Shown one piece after another: positions 53,901 to 63,437 of a stretch of 64,000 bases of DNA. The notes under the pieces were generated by a model. The model was not told the origin of the DNA, did no database searches, and worked only from the letters and a program-made list of their open reading frames with translations. The stretch is taken from assembly GCA_030323885.1 (NCBI GenBank), contig CM059188.1, forward strand, positions 109,294,644 to 109,358,643. Reading direction: 5' to 3'. This stretch comes from Branchipolynoe longqiensis. Its lineage: Eukaryota; Annelida; Polychaeta; Phyllodocida; Polynoidae. Each line of letters begins with the position of its first letter. The stretch's first letter is position 1. The position numbers were made by a program, and so were the translations under genes.

Positions 53901-56900
53901 TCAGGGAATCGTGGGAAAATGCCGGAAGTCAGGTTTCAACTATCCTTGTTGTGACTGTATTTATAGCCCATACCTAACCTTCTTTGGGGTTTATGTCCTA
54001 GTAACATCTAAGTCAAATAAGAACGGAATTCGAACTAACCAATTGCTGTCAAATACATCCTGACTCCTTAGAATTTTGCTTAAGATAAATAAAAAAAATA
54101 AAATGTTAATATCGCGGAAATCCGAGAAATCGCTAAGATCTTTCATCCATGGTAAATGGTGACCACCTCAAGCTAATGGCTTTGGAGCAAAATATATATC
54201 ACTAAAACATTAACTTACCAACTTGTCTGTCCACAATCGTAACTAATGTGTCGCTTCTCATGACGACCATATCCTGAATGTCTAAAAATAATATTAACAG
54301 GCGCCAGCAATGACAAGTTAGACATCTCCTAAAATAAACCATACCGGCTATTATGTAGTCGTAAAATTGCAATGCTAAATAATACTGAGAAATTGTAGGA
54401 TTTTATAACAGTAGGAAAACCATTAAAGGAACGAGGGCATTGAACTAGCTGGTCAGCGTTGACAATCACCATTTTTTTAATATTCCTTTTCTTTAGCTAA
54501 GATTCAAATTTAATTTCTGCAATAAAATAAAATAAAAGTCTGCCTGCTTTGGTAGTAATAAATTTCATATTTCAATTTCGATATATTTCAATTTAAAATT
54601 AGTTGGTTGGTTGTTGAAATGTTATGTCCTGGCAACATCTAAGGTCATATCAGGACGGGTACCGACTTGTGACAGTGCGCACTCATGGCGACTTTATAAT
54701 GCTGCCCCACTGGGAACCAGGCCACTGGCATCATGACCCGATATACCACTCAGTCACATTATCCTGACACTGAGCTAACTAGTCCTTGCCCTATCCTATT
54801 AATGCTGAGCGCCAAGGTAGGAAGCGACAAGTATCAATTTTGTACGTCATTGGTTTGACTCAACCGGAAATTGAACTCCCGAAATCCCACACGGGCGGCA
54901 TGTGCTCTACCGATTCGGCCACCGTGCCCGGTGGCCACCATGGCCTTGTTAATTGTCAGTTATGTTAAGGGTATTGAGCCGGTTAGCCACTCGCCTTCGT
55001 CAGCGTGTCGCGGGTACTTGGTGAGCAGACGGCCATCTCGGTCCCACAGACACAGGTTCTCCCCGGCGCCACAGAACACATCGTGTTCAGGCAGCGTCAG
55101 CAGGCACTGTAACAGGGGGCAATCCTCCACACAGTTGCAGTCTTTATCAAGTTTTAATATATATCATTATATTGTTAAGCTTTAATATATAATATATAAT
55201 GTATATAATGTATTTAATGCATATAATGTATATAATAATATATAAAATAAAATACATAATATATACAATAAAATACATAATTTATACAATAAAATACATA
55301 ATATATACAATAAAATACATAATATATACAATAAAATACATAATATATACAATAAAATACAAAATATACACAATAAAATACATAATATATACAATAAAAT
55401 ACATAATATATACAATAAAATACATTAATATATACAATAAAATACATAATATATAATAACACACATGGTATATGTGATAATATATATATACCCTATTCTC
55501 GCGGGTTAACGCCCATGTGTGGGTTCATGCCCACCCCCCACTTAGCCAATATTTCATAAACGCCCACCCCTTAAATGCCCACCCCCCAACTTCAGTGATT
55601 TGACAAATCACCCGCGAGAATATGGTAATAATATAATATATATATATATACCCGATAATATAAATAATAATGATATAAAATATATATTCAAAATATATAA
55701 TATATATGGTAGCGTCACGCATTGCTTATATTTCTTTTCGTACTAACATCGAGGTATTTGTCTCCGTTGCGTGTGCCTGCTTTTATAATTTAATAATATC
55801 GCCTTCATTAGCTTTTTGGTGCTTTTTTTATCCGATTAAATACATTCATGTCCGTTAAGGTGGGATCCCAACAATACAGTATAATATAAGCAGGTCTATC
55901 AAATATCCCTTTCAGGTCCTATACTAGCGTCATATTTTATTACTCTCTAGCGGCGAAAACAAGTGATTAGACTTAACCGGCATGGGGATCATAAATACAC
56001 CATCATCCCCCCCCCCCCCCCAAATATATACATACAGTAAAACCTCTCTAAATCGACCGACCATGGGACCGACTTTAAGTGGTCCACTTAGGGGGGTGGT
56101 CGTTTTAGAGAGTTAGCATATCCTTACAATGGTATATTTGGGACCCAAATAAAGCGATCGATATAGGGGAGTGGTCGATCTGTGTAGGGGTCGGTATAGA
56201 GGTTTTATTGTATATATAAATTTGCTAATTAATTTTAAGCCAACAGAACATACATATATTTCGCTTTAATGATTATTTTTGCTATAATAATTCAAATATG
56301 AAACAGCATTTAGCGTTTGACCTACCCGAATGGGTCCGTCATGGTCCGTTACTGTGAACAGACAGGTCCCGCCATCGACGTTCCATGCCTAGATACGGGT
56401 ATAGGACAATCACCTTTTCCACCACTCCTTTTTTTTTGTTTATATAAAATGTTAGTAAGCAGTTTATATCAAATAGTTTGTAAATTTAACCACAACTCGA
56501 TGCTGATTACGTCAGATAGCAGCTTCTTCTGAGGTTGTCTCATCTTACGTTATCCCTTCTTGTTTTTTGTTGATTGTAGTATTGTGTAGTGTGCATGTGT
56601 ATGCGCGTGCGTGCGTGTGGTGTGTGCGTGTTTTCTACATGAGTATCTGTCTTTGGTCAGGTTTCTTGTTCTTTCTCTTAAAGCTCCATGGTCCGATGAA
56701 AACATCAAATTTTCAAAACAAAAACAATGATCTAGATTTGATTCTACATACCTAACTTAGATACTGGTGCACTTATTAAACATTTGTCACCACACATAAG
56801 ATTTTCAAAACCAAAACACTTATGTACTTATTCTACATATTCAACTAAAGCTGCGTTTACACGGGCGAGTTGAAACGCCCCAGCTGGAACCAGTTGCCTA

Positions 56901-59900
56901 GTTCGTTTTAAATGTGTCCGTGTAAACGCGGCACTGCGGCGTTTTAGGGCTGAACCGTTTCGGCTGGAACGTCCCGCGTATACCACCTAATCAGGTGGTC
57001 TACAGGAAACGTTTCAGCTGGTTCCTAGGCAGCTATAGTGTACAATAGTGGTGCTCGCCGGCTACAGTCTCAGCAGTAACTAATCGCTGGTGCCCAGCAG
57101 TGTTAGGGCCTGATTAGGCCGAAATCTAGTGAATGCGATCATATTTAACAGAATTTCATACTCAAATAATGAAATTTAATTAAATTAACCTTAAATTCCA
57201 ACCGATATTAACGTAGCAGCTCGATCAGCGTTGAATCGCCGAGTGTAAAACAAAACAAATAGCAGTGATGCCGCAACGTGCGAAAATCCGCGCATGCGCA
57301 GAAGCCACGAAAATACGACACAGTTGTTGTTGTTTTGGGGAGTTTTCAGTCGCATTGGTGCGCTGAAGGCTGCCGTGTAAACGCGCCACGAGAACGTTTC
57401 AGGTAGAACGCTTTGTCTTGAATCGTTTTACTTTTGGCCGTGTAAACGCAGCTTTAGATACTGGTACACTTATTAAGCTTTTTTTTTACTGCATAGGTCG
57501 TAATAAGTTAATTTAATAGAATCTGTTACTACTTAAAGCTGCATGGTCAGATGACATCAAATTTTCAAAACAAAAACAATTATCTAGATTTGATTCTACA
57601 TATCTAACTTAGATACTGGTGCACTTATTAAACATTTGTCATCACATATAAGGGAATATTGAGGCAATTCAATAGAACCTGTTGTTGCAGAAGCCTATGG
57701 TGTTAGAGTTTTGGCAAGCTTGCCAAAATTTATTTAGGACGTTTGCACTTCAAATATCTCAAAGGTTTGCCATTTAAAATAAAAGTTACATCAAACTAAA
57801 CTGAGGTAGATTATAATAATCAACCTAATATGCTTATCTCAGAAAATGAGAGAAACTCAAAACCATCAGACTATGCAACTTTAAGTCTATGGTGCCCGAT
57901 TTTTGGCATGCTTGCCAAAATCTATTTGCCATTTTTTTACGCCAAATATCTCCAAAGTTAACCATTTAAAATCAAAGTTACTTAAAGCTAAACTAAAGTA
58001 GACTATATTGATTATCATAATGTATTTATCTTAGAAAATGGCAGAAATTCAAAAGCATCGGACTATGTAACTTTAAACCAAGCTAGATTATAATGATCAA
58101 CATAATATATTTATCTCAGAAAATGATAAAAGCTCAAAACCATTAGACTATGCAACTTGAATAGTACAATCAAAGACAATGCAGTATGTGTTGTATTATA
58201 TAGCGTGTTGAAATAATTTAAGCTCTTCATCAATACCATTAAAACCGACGCAATTATCTGGCGTTATTTATAAGGATACACAGATCAGTTTGTCCGAGGC
58301 GCCCGTGAGGAGGATCGGTGGCTCCCCCAGGTGGTCTGTGGAGATGGTGACGGTTGCCTCCATGAGACACATGCACGTCACCGGACGCCGATGTCCCGAC
58401 AGCAAATGCAGTTTCCGCCCGATCTGTTCGGGGTTTCAAAGTTTTTAAATAAATCCATATTTAATTTACATGATTGCCTTGCGCATGGTACTCCCGTCAA
58501 AATTCGTAACACGCTTGGATTCAAATAAATTGATGTCTTTTTTTATGCATTATAATTTTATCATATATCTGATATTACCAAAAGGGCTATCTATATAGGG
58601 TATGACGTCACGCTAAACGGAAGCGCGGTCATTGTGGCGATAGTAACCACAATAATAAAGGCTGTCGCACTGCAAACTCAATGGCTATGAGCAATCCTCA
58701 TACAGAAAAAGTGAAATATCTCTACAACCACACCACCTAGAAACAAATCCCTTGGTACACATATAGAAAACATGTTTACCAAAAAGATTATATTAAATTG
58801 CTATGGTTATGTTTCTGGATTTTTATTAATTTTGAATAAAACTAATGCTTTGCACTGCACATACCGGCAAACTCAATGCATTGTCAATGGTCGTGAGCAA
58901 TCCTCATATAGAAAAAGTGAAATATCTCTACAACCACACCACCTAGAAACAAATCCCTTGGTACACATATAGAAAACATGTTTACCGATAAGATTATATT
59001 ATATTGATACGGTTAGGGTTCTGGATTTCTCTTAATTTTGAATGAAATAGACGTTTTGCACTGCGCGCACAGGCAAACTCTATGGGTTGTTTACTAGTTG
59101 ATATCGCCACAATGGCCGCGCATCCGGTTGATGACGTCACGTGAATACCCTATATATATAATACAAAACGGTGGTTAAGTCTTAGGGTAGTTCTGATCAC
59201 TACTCCTCTGTTAATCGGTACTACCAATACGCATCATCATACTCCACTGACGACCAAAGTGGCATCCATTTTGAGTCATGTAACCGATGTGTTGTTAACT
59301 CCACCATTAGATAGCGCCACCGATATGGTTTACCGCATAATAGTACAGATGGATTCCACCAGACGGCAGAACTATTTTGACACAGGACATTGCATGAATC
59401 CGGAATATAGCAGAGAATGTAGATATATATACACACTCTCTGAATATAGTCAGAGACCATGAATATATATATAATGACAGTTCAACACAATATTGGTCTA
59501 GGGATTGATGCGGGGCCTAGCTTTAACCCGTTCACATCACGGGCCAAAGCTAGTCAATACATATCATTATATCGAAAATAGTATAATGCAATTCAATTTG
59601 TTTATTAAAATAGCGAGAGCGCAGTGTGCTCCTTACACTAGATGAGCAGAATAAACAGTTAATTAACAATCGGTCAGATTCACCTTTCCTCAACAAAGAA
59701 GATATTTCGGGCATAAAAGTATAATCTGTGCCAGACATGATTCGACAATTTTACTCCACACTAATCATAATTGAAACGTGACATTTTTCTTGGCCTCCCA
59801 GTGATTACTATAAACGACCTTTCTTTTTCATTCTTGAATTATTCTAAAATATTAAATCAGCTTTAAGCAGCAAGCAGTACATTGACCCTGGACATACCTC

Positions 59901-60374
59901 GATGTCCCATACGATAACCTGGCAGTCATCACCAGTGGAAGCACACCTGAAAATCAATTATTTTAAACAATTTATGTCCTCTTAGCGCCACTGAAATAAA
60001 GCATACATCGTAGTGGTGATACGTTATACAGTCCCATTATTTTATAACACCTATTGGTTGGCATAATAATATGACAAGCAGACAGCATGCCTACAACAGC
60101 TATCCTTAAAAGGACGAGATAAGGACCATCTACATTACAGGACCACAGCTCACCACTTATTATAAACGATTATTAAACTTTGCTCTAATATTCCAAAGGT
60201 CCATATATATGTTCACACAAGCCACATTTTCTTAAAGCAGCATAGTGTAATGAAACCATACAATTTTCAAAACCAAAGCACTTAACTGGATTTGATCCTT
60301 CATATCCAACTTAGACACTGGTGCACGTATCAAGCATTTGTTACTGCATAGAAGAGAATACAAATGTGTGTGTA

Positions 60375-60424
<50 letters not shown>

Positions 60425-62408
60425 TGTGTGTGTGGGTGTGTATGTGTGGGTGTGCGTGTGTGTGGGTGTATTCAATTATGGTATTTCCAGACTGCTTTGC
60501 TGTACGATATTTTCTCAAAAACATTGCCCATTGTTAAATAAGACTGGTATCCCTGAACTCGATCCAGAAAGCCAAACATAACGCATAGGCGTGTATCACA
60601 GATAACATAAGGTTAGGAACAGATGATGTCACAGTGCTGAACATCCTTAAATACTCCAAACCTGCATGTACATAAATACAGTGTTTTGCGGATTAGGCTT
60701 CTATAAAATAATGAATAGTAAATAATACTCTTACCTGTAAGGGTTAATTCTGATGAGCAGACGGACAATGTCTGTGTGCTGGGCGAGGATTTGCACTTCC
60801 GAGTATGGATTCTGAGGTTGGTCATCCTTAATGTATACTATTTCAGCCTAAGAAGACAAGATGACATCTTTGATGAGTCTGTAACTTAGGTGTTGTAGCC
60901 TTGATGATTTGTATTCAGAGAGCAAATGCACTTTCTTGATAACTTCTAGTTATTTATGAAAGTTGCTAACTCAGCCCTTTTATCCCCAGTCAATTCATCA
61001 GTTAGATTTCTTACTGTCTGTGCAGGTGCTGGAGTTATATCATGAAACTAAATTTTCAAAACCAAAAAGATCCGATAACGAGTAAAACCATAGCTGGTTG
61101 TAAAAGAATATCCATAAATTCGCAATGCTCTATACCTAAACGGGGACACAAACATGTTGATGCAGCAGGATTTTTTCAAGTTGGTTGCTACTGAAAATGA
61201 AGATCTCACATGAATGCAATGAACATGAGATTCAATGAGTGCATGAATGATTAGTTCGGCCGGATAAAAATAAAATTGCTTAGCGTCCCCGCCTGACCTG
61301 AGAAATGCCCCCGACCTCCAAACATTTTTTTATTTGTCAAAAAAACCTTCAAATAAAATATTAAAACTCAAAACACCGCTTTAATTCCCACCTATTACGA
61401 TTGTACAATGACCAACAAACATCATCCTAACGATTTTATAGTAATTTTAATTTTTTTCTTGTTCAATTTTTAGCTAGAAAGTGTCTAGAGCCGTGTTTAC
61501 ACGGGCGAGTTAAGTCACTTCATATAAATCGGCTTGCCTAGTTCGCCTCACATTCGCCGTGTAAACGCGACTCTGAGGCGGATTAGGGCTGATTCGCTTC
61601 ATATGATTCACTTTATGTACACCACCTCGCGAGGTGGTTTATATGAAACGAACTAGCTTAAGCACGTCACACGCATGCGCAGTCAAGACCGTAGTTTGTT
61701 GACTTTCCGGTCGATCAAAAGCGCATATTATAGAATTTAGTCTATGAAACCGCTAGCTGTGCACAGATATTTTTTTCATCATTTATTTTTAGGGTTTCAC
61801 TGCCCAGCAGAAGTTTTGACCGTTCCAAACCAATACGATTCAGTCCATACAGATCTAGGTCGAACCCACTCTCTATTGGCGATGTCGACTAACCAAAACT
61901 GGCGCTGGTTCGTATGGACTTGCTCATGCGCAAATATCGATTTACGCCTTCAAACTCGGTCCGTGTAAACGCGCCACTACATCGCTTCATATAAATCAAT
62001 TTGCCTAATTCGCTTCACAATTGCTCGTGTAAAGCTAGACACACGAGCACTCATATGGTTCTTCCTCCTCCGACTCTATCTTCCCTATCATGCCACTCGC
62101 GATGTCTTCGACCCATCTGGACCATGAATACCAGGGTTAGTTTTCTTCTTCCTATACACCGCCATTCTACATATAAAATAACAAATATAAATAAAAACCT
62201 CCTGCCTGACCTGGAAAAATTGTAATGGGTGGACGCAAAACAAGTATTTTATTTATGTGGCCTTAGCATTCAAATCGTGTCACTTACTCCTTACTGCAAT
62301 GAATGTAGGTGTCATTTATCCTTGATACTACACAATCTATTAAATCAGCATGACTCAACTTACACTGGCATCATCCCGCTTTCGCCTGCCTTTGGTGCTT
62401 CTTCTCAT
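44820..62408 (-). CDS. WDR41: WDR41, WD40-repeat partner of C9orf72-SMCR8
   Basis: Fourteen exons on the minus strand join in one frame to 451 residues (human 459). In order: 62364-62408, 60735-60847, 59898-59946, 58280-58423, 56326-56388, 54995-55106, 54219-54281, 53018-53131, 52567-52639, 50789-50870, 49779-49903, 48231-48392, 46157-46217, 44820-44969. Landmarks aligned with human WDR41 are QPQNPYSEVQ, ASTGDDCQVIVWD, LTGASDKLI, ENLCLWDRDG, GSLDGTIVLW, ASCSEDGSIRLW, GECLGHSGAV and SLLISWKDG. The protein is a WD40 propeller that recruits the C9orf72-SMCR8 complex to lysosomes when amino acids are low. All introns are GT-AG except the GC-AG intron between 54995 and 54281. The first exon is tentative; the rest are supported by phase and homology. 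Confidence 0.94.
45005..45676. repeat. Two family A SINEs head-to-head outward, tails abutting
   Basis: A sense copy (45005-45360) and an inverted copy (45362-45676) meet at their tails (ACCAACCA / TTTGTTTG), forming a ~330-base-arm imperfect palindrome in WDR41 intron 13. Confidence 0.8.
45812..45982. mobile_element. Family G pogo-like MITE
   Basis: ACAGTAAAACCTCAAAATCG to GGTTCGAGAGGTTTTACTG. The whole element is nearly a hairpin. Confidence 0.75.
46157..46217 (-). CDS. WDR41: WDR41 exon 13
   Basis: A short exon, one base plus 20 codons: MDTIEPRLVGECLGHSGAVQ. Human reads LIGDLIGHSSSVE here. Acceptor AAAAAG, donor GTAGGG. It is needed to keep frame between exons 12 and 14. Confidence 0.88.
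46305..46625 (-). repeat. tRNA-derived SINE, family V (copy 2)
   Basis: Inverted; starts on + with AAAGCTTGTTTTATTTAATG and ends near the tRNA-like head at 46600-46620. Confidence 0.75.
46795..47065. mobile_element. Family Q small TIR element (copy 2)
   Basis: ATAGACTGTTCCCTTGTG at the left, AAGGGAAGAGTCTATGG at the right; matches 35122-35370 throughout. Confidence 0.75.
47485..48170. mobile_element. Family B MITE with ~330-base insert
   Basis: CTTAAAGCTGCATAGTTCGATG to CTCGGACTATGCAAGTTTAA. The interruption (about 47695-48030) includes the CACTGGTCTTCCGGCCATTT block and a G-rich stretch. Confidence 0.65.
48231..48392 (-). CDS. WDR41: WDR41 exon 12
   Basis: Encodes SMLASCSEDGSIRLWGPP, a WD repeat, then a variable linker (DRGVASPKGDEQAKG...) ending STIEKFLGI. 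The linker matches the poorly conserved human WGFGRVSKQ region in position only. Acceptor TATGTAG, donor GTGTGA. Confidence 0.93.
48580..49065 (+). repeat. Tandem pair of tRNA-like repeats (family F)
   Basis: Two ~170-base copies (48580-48745 and 48893-49065) differ at only a few bases. Each holds a tRNA-like fold: a 7-bp acceptor stem (GCCTAGG with CTCTAGGC), A-box TGGTGTAATGGTTAGCAC, and T-arm GGGTTCGAGTCCC. The anticodon stem does not pair, so these are not functional tRNA genes. A third, inverted copy is at 51228-51405. Confidence 0.8.
49265..49345. repeat. (TATG)n microsatellite
   Basis: GTAT/TATG tetramers with few interruptions. Confidence 0.9.
49779..49903 (-). CDS. WDR41: WDR41 exon 11
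   Basis: Encodes RYLFAAIGTGFCVYDSVSGM and HAHYSKILHIRFVYNG, matching human VFAAVGRGLYVYSL and DSNVLHVARL. Acceptor TTACAG, donor GTAGGT. A CACTGTCA minisatellite begins 8 bases upstream of the exon. Confidence 0.95.
49911..50160. repeat. 13-bp CACTGTCAGTTCA minisatellite
   Basis: About 18 degenerate units of CACTGTCAGTTCA with related CTAACA variants, lying in the acceptor region of WDR41 intron 10. Confidence 0.85.
50320..50660. mobile_element. Family B MITE, in WDR41 intron 10
   Basis: TTAAAGTTCCATAGGCCGATG to TATCGGACTATGCAACG; the right TTAA is lost. Confidence 0.65.
50789..50870 (-). CDS. WDR41: WDR41 exon 10
   Basis: Encodes YFNALKDYEGEDRVYPYSIQ and HVMVTEE. Acceptor GCTCAG, donor GTACGC. 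Corresponds to the human ISIHHFTCDEE stretch. Confidence 0.92.
50990..51200. repeat. (TATG)n microsatellite, ~50 copies
   Basis: Nearly pure TATG over about 200 bases. MYVC-repeat ORFs in all plus frames are artefacts. Confidence 0.95.
51228..51405 (-). repeat. Family F tRNA-like repeat, inverted third copy
   Basis: Reverse complement of the unit at 48580, diverged (GGGTTTGATTCCCGTTCTAGG replaces the T-arm side). Confidence 0.75.
51895..52140 (-). repeat. tRNA-derived SINE, family V (copy 3, truncated)
   Basis: Core and tail present; the tRNA head is replaced by the junction to a family A copy at 52155. Confidence 0.75.
52155..52435 (+). repeat. tRNA-derived SINE, family A, headless
   Basis: Starts at GGTCGAGTCAAACCAATGAC, after the B-box, and runs to the CCAACAACC tail. 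Confidence 0.75.
52567..52639 (-). CDS. WDR41: WDR41 exon 9
   Basis: Encodes DGCFASGSLDGTIVLWTMPP, matching human DLSFVTGSHVGELIIWDAL. Acceptor TGGCAG, donor GTAAGG. Confidence 0.95.
52655..52800 (-). repeat. Family V SINE fragment (copy 4)
   Basis: Tail and part of the core: AAGCTTGTTTTATTTAACG through TGGACGTCAAACATG. Confidence 0.75.
52944..53028 (-). repeat. 34-bp tandem repeat that triplicates a splice donor
   Basis: The word ACYTACCATTGACCTGG starts at 52944, 52978 and 53012, exactly 34 bases apart. On the minus strand each reads CCAGGTCAATG-GTARGT, so the exon 8 end and its donor occur three times; the outermost copy (53012) keeps frame. Confidence 0.9.
53018..53131 (-). CDS. WDR41: WDR41 exon 8
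   Basis: Encodes YSTSVEGSEGAEHWSVQLVR and KLPAHREAIRSLVQVN, matching human EGSLEWDILEVKRLL and NILSLINVND. Acceptor CTCCAG, donor GTAAGT. Confidence 0.94.
53516..53722. mobile_element. Family G pogo-like MITE, best copy
   Basis: ATA-CAGTAAAACCTCTCTAAC to TTAGAGAGGTTTTACTG-TATA, about 205 bases with TA at both flanks. Internal arms continue the hairpin. Confidence 0.8.
54219..54281 (-). CDS. WDR41: WDR41 exon 7
   Basis: Encodes IQDMVVMRSDTLVTIVDRQV, matching human ISALVEIPKNCVVAAVGKEL. Acceptor TTTTAG, donor GTAAGT. Confidence 0.92.
54600..54935 (-). repeat. tRNA-derived SINE, family A
   Basis: Full inverted copy in intron 6; the minus-strand head starts GGGCACGGTGGCCGAATCGG. Confidence 0.85.
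54995..55106 (-). CDS. WDR41: WDR41 exon 6, uses a GC donor
   Basis: Encodes CLLTLPEHDVFCGAGENLCL and WDRDGRLLTKYPRHADE. Frame continuity with exon 7 requires the donor AAG-GCGAGT; the only nearby GT would break the frame. Acceptor GTTACAG. Confidence 0.92.
55190..55475. repeat. 21-bp AT-rich minisatellite
   Basis: About ten units of ATAATATATACAATAAAATAC. A 21-base period keeps frame, so the ORF track of this region is a repeat artefact (YIIYTIK on +). Confidence 0.9.
55490..55640. mobile_element. Family N small TIR element, intact
   Basis: CTATTCTCGCGGGTTAACGC at the left and ACCCGCGAGAATATGG at the right. Internally it has direct CGCCCACCCC words. Confidence 0.7.
56034..56215. mobile_element. 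Family G pogo-like MITE
   Basis: ACAGTAAAACCTCTCTAAATC to ATAGAGGTTTTATTGTATA. Confidence 0.75.
56326..56388 (-). CDS. WDR41: WDR41 exon 5
   Basis: Twenty-one codons, phase 0: AWNVDGGTCLFTVTDHDGPI and R. It completes the WD repeat begun in exon 4 (SDKLIC-AWNVDGG). Donor GTAGGT. Confidence 0.93.
56680..57530. mobile_element. Family B MITE hosting a family C element
   Basis: Starts CTTAAAGCTCCATGGTCCGATG. A family C element (56847-57453) is inserted at a TA within the AACT-TAGATACTGG region. Confidence 0.7.
56847..57453. mobile_element. Family C TIR element, best copy
   Basis: TA-AAGCTGCGTTTACACGG to CCGTGTAAACGCAGCTT-TA, about 607 bases. The TA flank suggests a Tc1/mariner-type insertion. 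The interior is GC-richer than the host element. Confidence 0.8.
57534..58160. mobile_element. Three family B pieces in a row
   Basis: A full copy (57534-57885), then a right half (57886-58078), then a right end (58080-58160), each ending in an ACTATGCAACTT-type terminus. Confidence 0.7.
58280..58423 (-). CDS. WDR41: WDR41 exon 4
   Basis: Forty-eight codons, phase 0: IGRKLHLLSGHRRPVTCMCL, ending PPILLTGASDKLIC. Matches human GEKLLELNGHTQKITAI and LILTASADRTVI. Acceptor GAACAG; donor GTATCC is chosen to keep frame. Confidence 0.94.
58594..59160. mobile_element. TIR element with internal 200-base duplication
   Basis: TATAGGGTATGACGTCACG at the left and ACGTCACGTGAATACCCTATA at the right. The block starting GCAAACTCAATGG...GAGCAATCCTCATA occurs twice, at about 58673 and 58868. 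It is related in its ends to 16155-17220. Confidence 0.75.
59161..59890. other. WDR41 intron 3 remainder, no features
   Basis: No exon-like or repeat match recognised. Confidence 0.4.
59898..59946 (-). CDS. WDR41: WDR41 exon 3
   Basis: A 49-base exon: CASTGDDCQVIVWDIE, aligned with human FASAGDDGIVVVWNA. Acceptor TTTCAG, donor GTATGT. Confidence 0.94.
60230..60360. repeat. Family B left end
   Basis: TTAAAGCAGCATAGTGTAATG and the adjoining body, cut off by a GT microsatellite. Confidence 0.6.
60361..60473. repeat. (GT)n microsatellite
   Basis: Pure GT with occasional GGGTGT variants. Confidence 0.95.
60735..60847 (-). CDS. WDR41: WDR41 exon 2
   Basis: Encodes AEIVYIKDDQPQNPYSEVQI and HTDIVRLLIRINPY, aligned with human EEQTQNPYTELLVL and HDIVRFLVQLDDYR. 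Acceptor TCTTAG, donor GTAAGA. Confidence 0.95.
61494..62040. mobile_element. Family C TIR element (copy 3)
   Basis: GAGCCGTGTTTACACGGGCG to GCTCGTGTAAAGCTAGAC. The interior shares GCACAGATATTTTTTTCATC with 16770-16900. Confidence 0.7.
62364..62408 (-). CDS. WDR41: WDR41 exon 1, tentative
   Basis: ATG (62406-62408) opens MRRSTKGRRKRDDAS, followed by a perfect GTAAGT donor in phase 0, as exon 2 needs. The N-terminus is not conserved in this family, so only signal strength, phase and position support it. Confidence 0.5.
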
Positions 62409-62779
62409 GGTGAGGCGCAGAAGTTGTGTGTTCACACACTGGTAGTTTCAAGTACCGGTAGTTGACACTAATTATAGGAAAATAAACGCATTTACAATAT
62501 GACTGCATTCTCTCAAGCGAATTACGGCTGAGTCGACTCAACTAGTTCGCCTCATGTTGACCGCTTTGCGAGGTAGATTAGATGAGGAGAGTTAGCCTGA
62601 GTCGGCCTAAGGTGCGTGTGTGAATGCAAGTGGTTTAGTTGAGAATTAAACAGGTGGATGTAAGTATGTATGTGTGTTTATTTGTATGTATGTGTGAATA
62701 CATGTGTGTATGTTTGTATGTATGTTTGTATGTATGTGTGTATGTATGGTATGTATGTTTGTATGGGTGTACGGTTGTT

Positions 62780-63400
62780 TGTTTGTTTCTTTCTTGTTCT
62801 TTTACGTCCTATCTACATATAAAGTGATATTAGGACGGGTAGGCCCCTACTAAGTACAGTGCACACTCAATTTCAACTTTATTATAGGGCTGTCCCACTG
62901 GAAGACCTGGGCCGCGTTCAGGATCCCTCTCAGAGGCGCCGTGGAGACGTCTCGGCGATGCTTTTTGGCCTATTCGCATTCAGGTTGCATCTCGGCGACG
63001 CCTCCCTTTTCAGACTGGAGATGAAAAGCGCCTCGAAAATGGCCACCGTATTCAGTAGTTTCAGCCAAATAACGGCGCAGCTTTTCCATTGCAAATGGCC
63101 GCCGCCTATGGGGGCGGCCATTTTTGAGACAACAAACTGCCTTTGCAGGTCAGACCAGCGTGACGTCACGGCCATCTCCGAGGCGCCTCCGAGACAGACC
63201 CTGAACGCGGCCCAGGCCGCCAGCACCATGTCCATGACCTGATATCCCACTCAGACTCAGTCACATTATCCTGACACTGAGCCAACCAGTCCTTGCCCAA
63301 TCCTAATAATGCCGAATGCCGGGCTAGGAAGCGACAAGTATAAATTTTTACGTCATTGGTTTGACTCGACCAGAGTTCGAACCCATGATCTACCGACAGT
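62780..63400 (-). repeat. Family A SINE split by a GC-rich MITE
   Basis: The two halves (62780-62906 and 63216-63400) join at GAAGACC / GCCGCCAGCACC. Confidence 0.8.
62907..63215. mobile_element. GC-rich MITE with perfect 16-bp inverted ends
   Basis: CTGGGCCGCGTTCAGG and CCTGAACGCGGCCCAG are exact inverses. The interior has further inverted AGGCGCC / GGCGCCT and GAGACGTCTCGG words. A clean insertion into a SINE fixes its boundaries to within a few bases. Confidence 0.85.
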
Positions 63401-63437
63401 TACCGGACTTATTAGTTAGTCTAGTACTAGACTGTCA

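Noticed and set aside
55199..55464. Tyr/Ile-rich ORFs on both strands
   Set aside because: 21-bp AT minisatellite, a multiple of three, so frames stay open by chance.
58254..58439. His/Gly-rich 61-codon ORF
   Set aside because: Wrong frame over WDR41 exon 4; the conserved WD40 frame is the neighbouring one.
62859..63250. Overlapping 106- and 127-codon ORFs on opposite strands
   Set aside because: They lie in the GC-rich MITE and split SINE; ends coincide with the insertion, not with exon signals.
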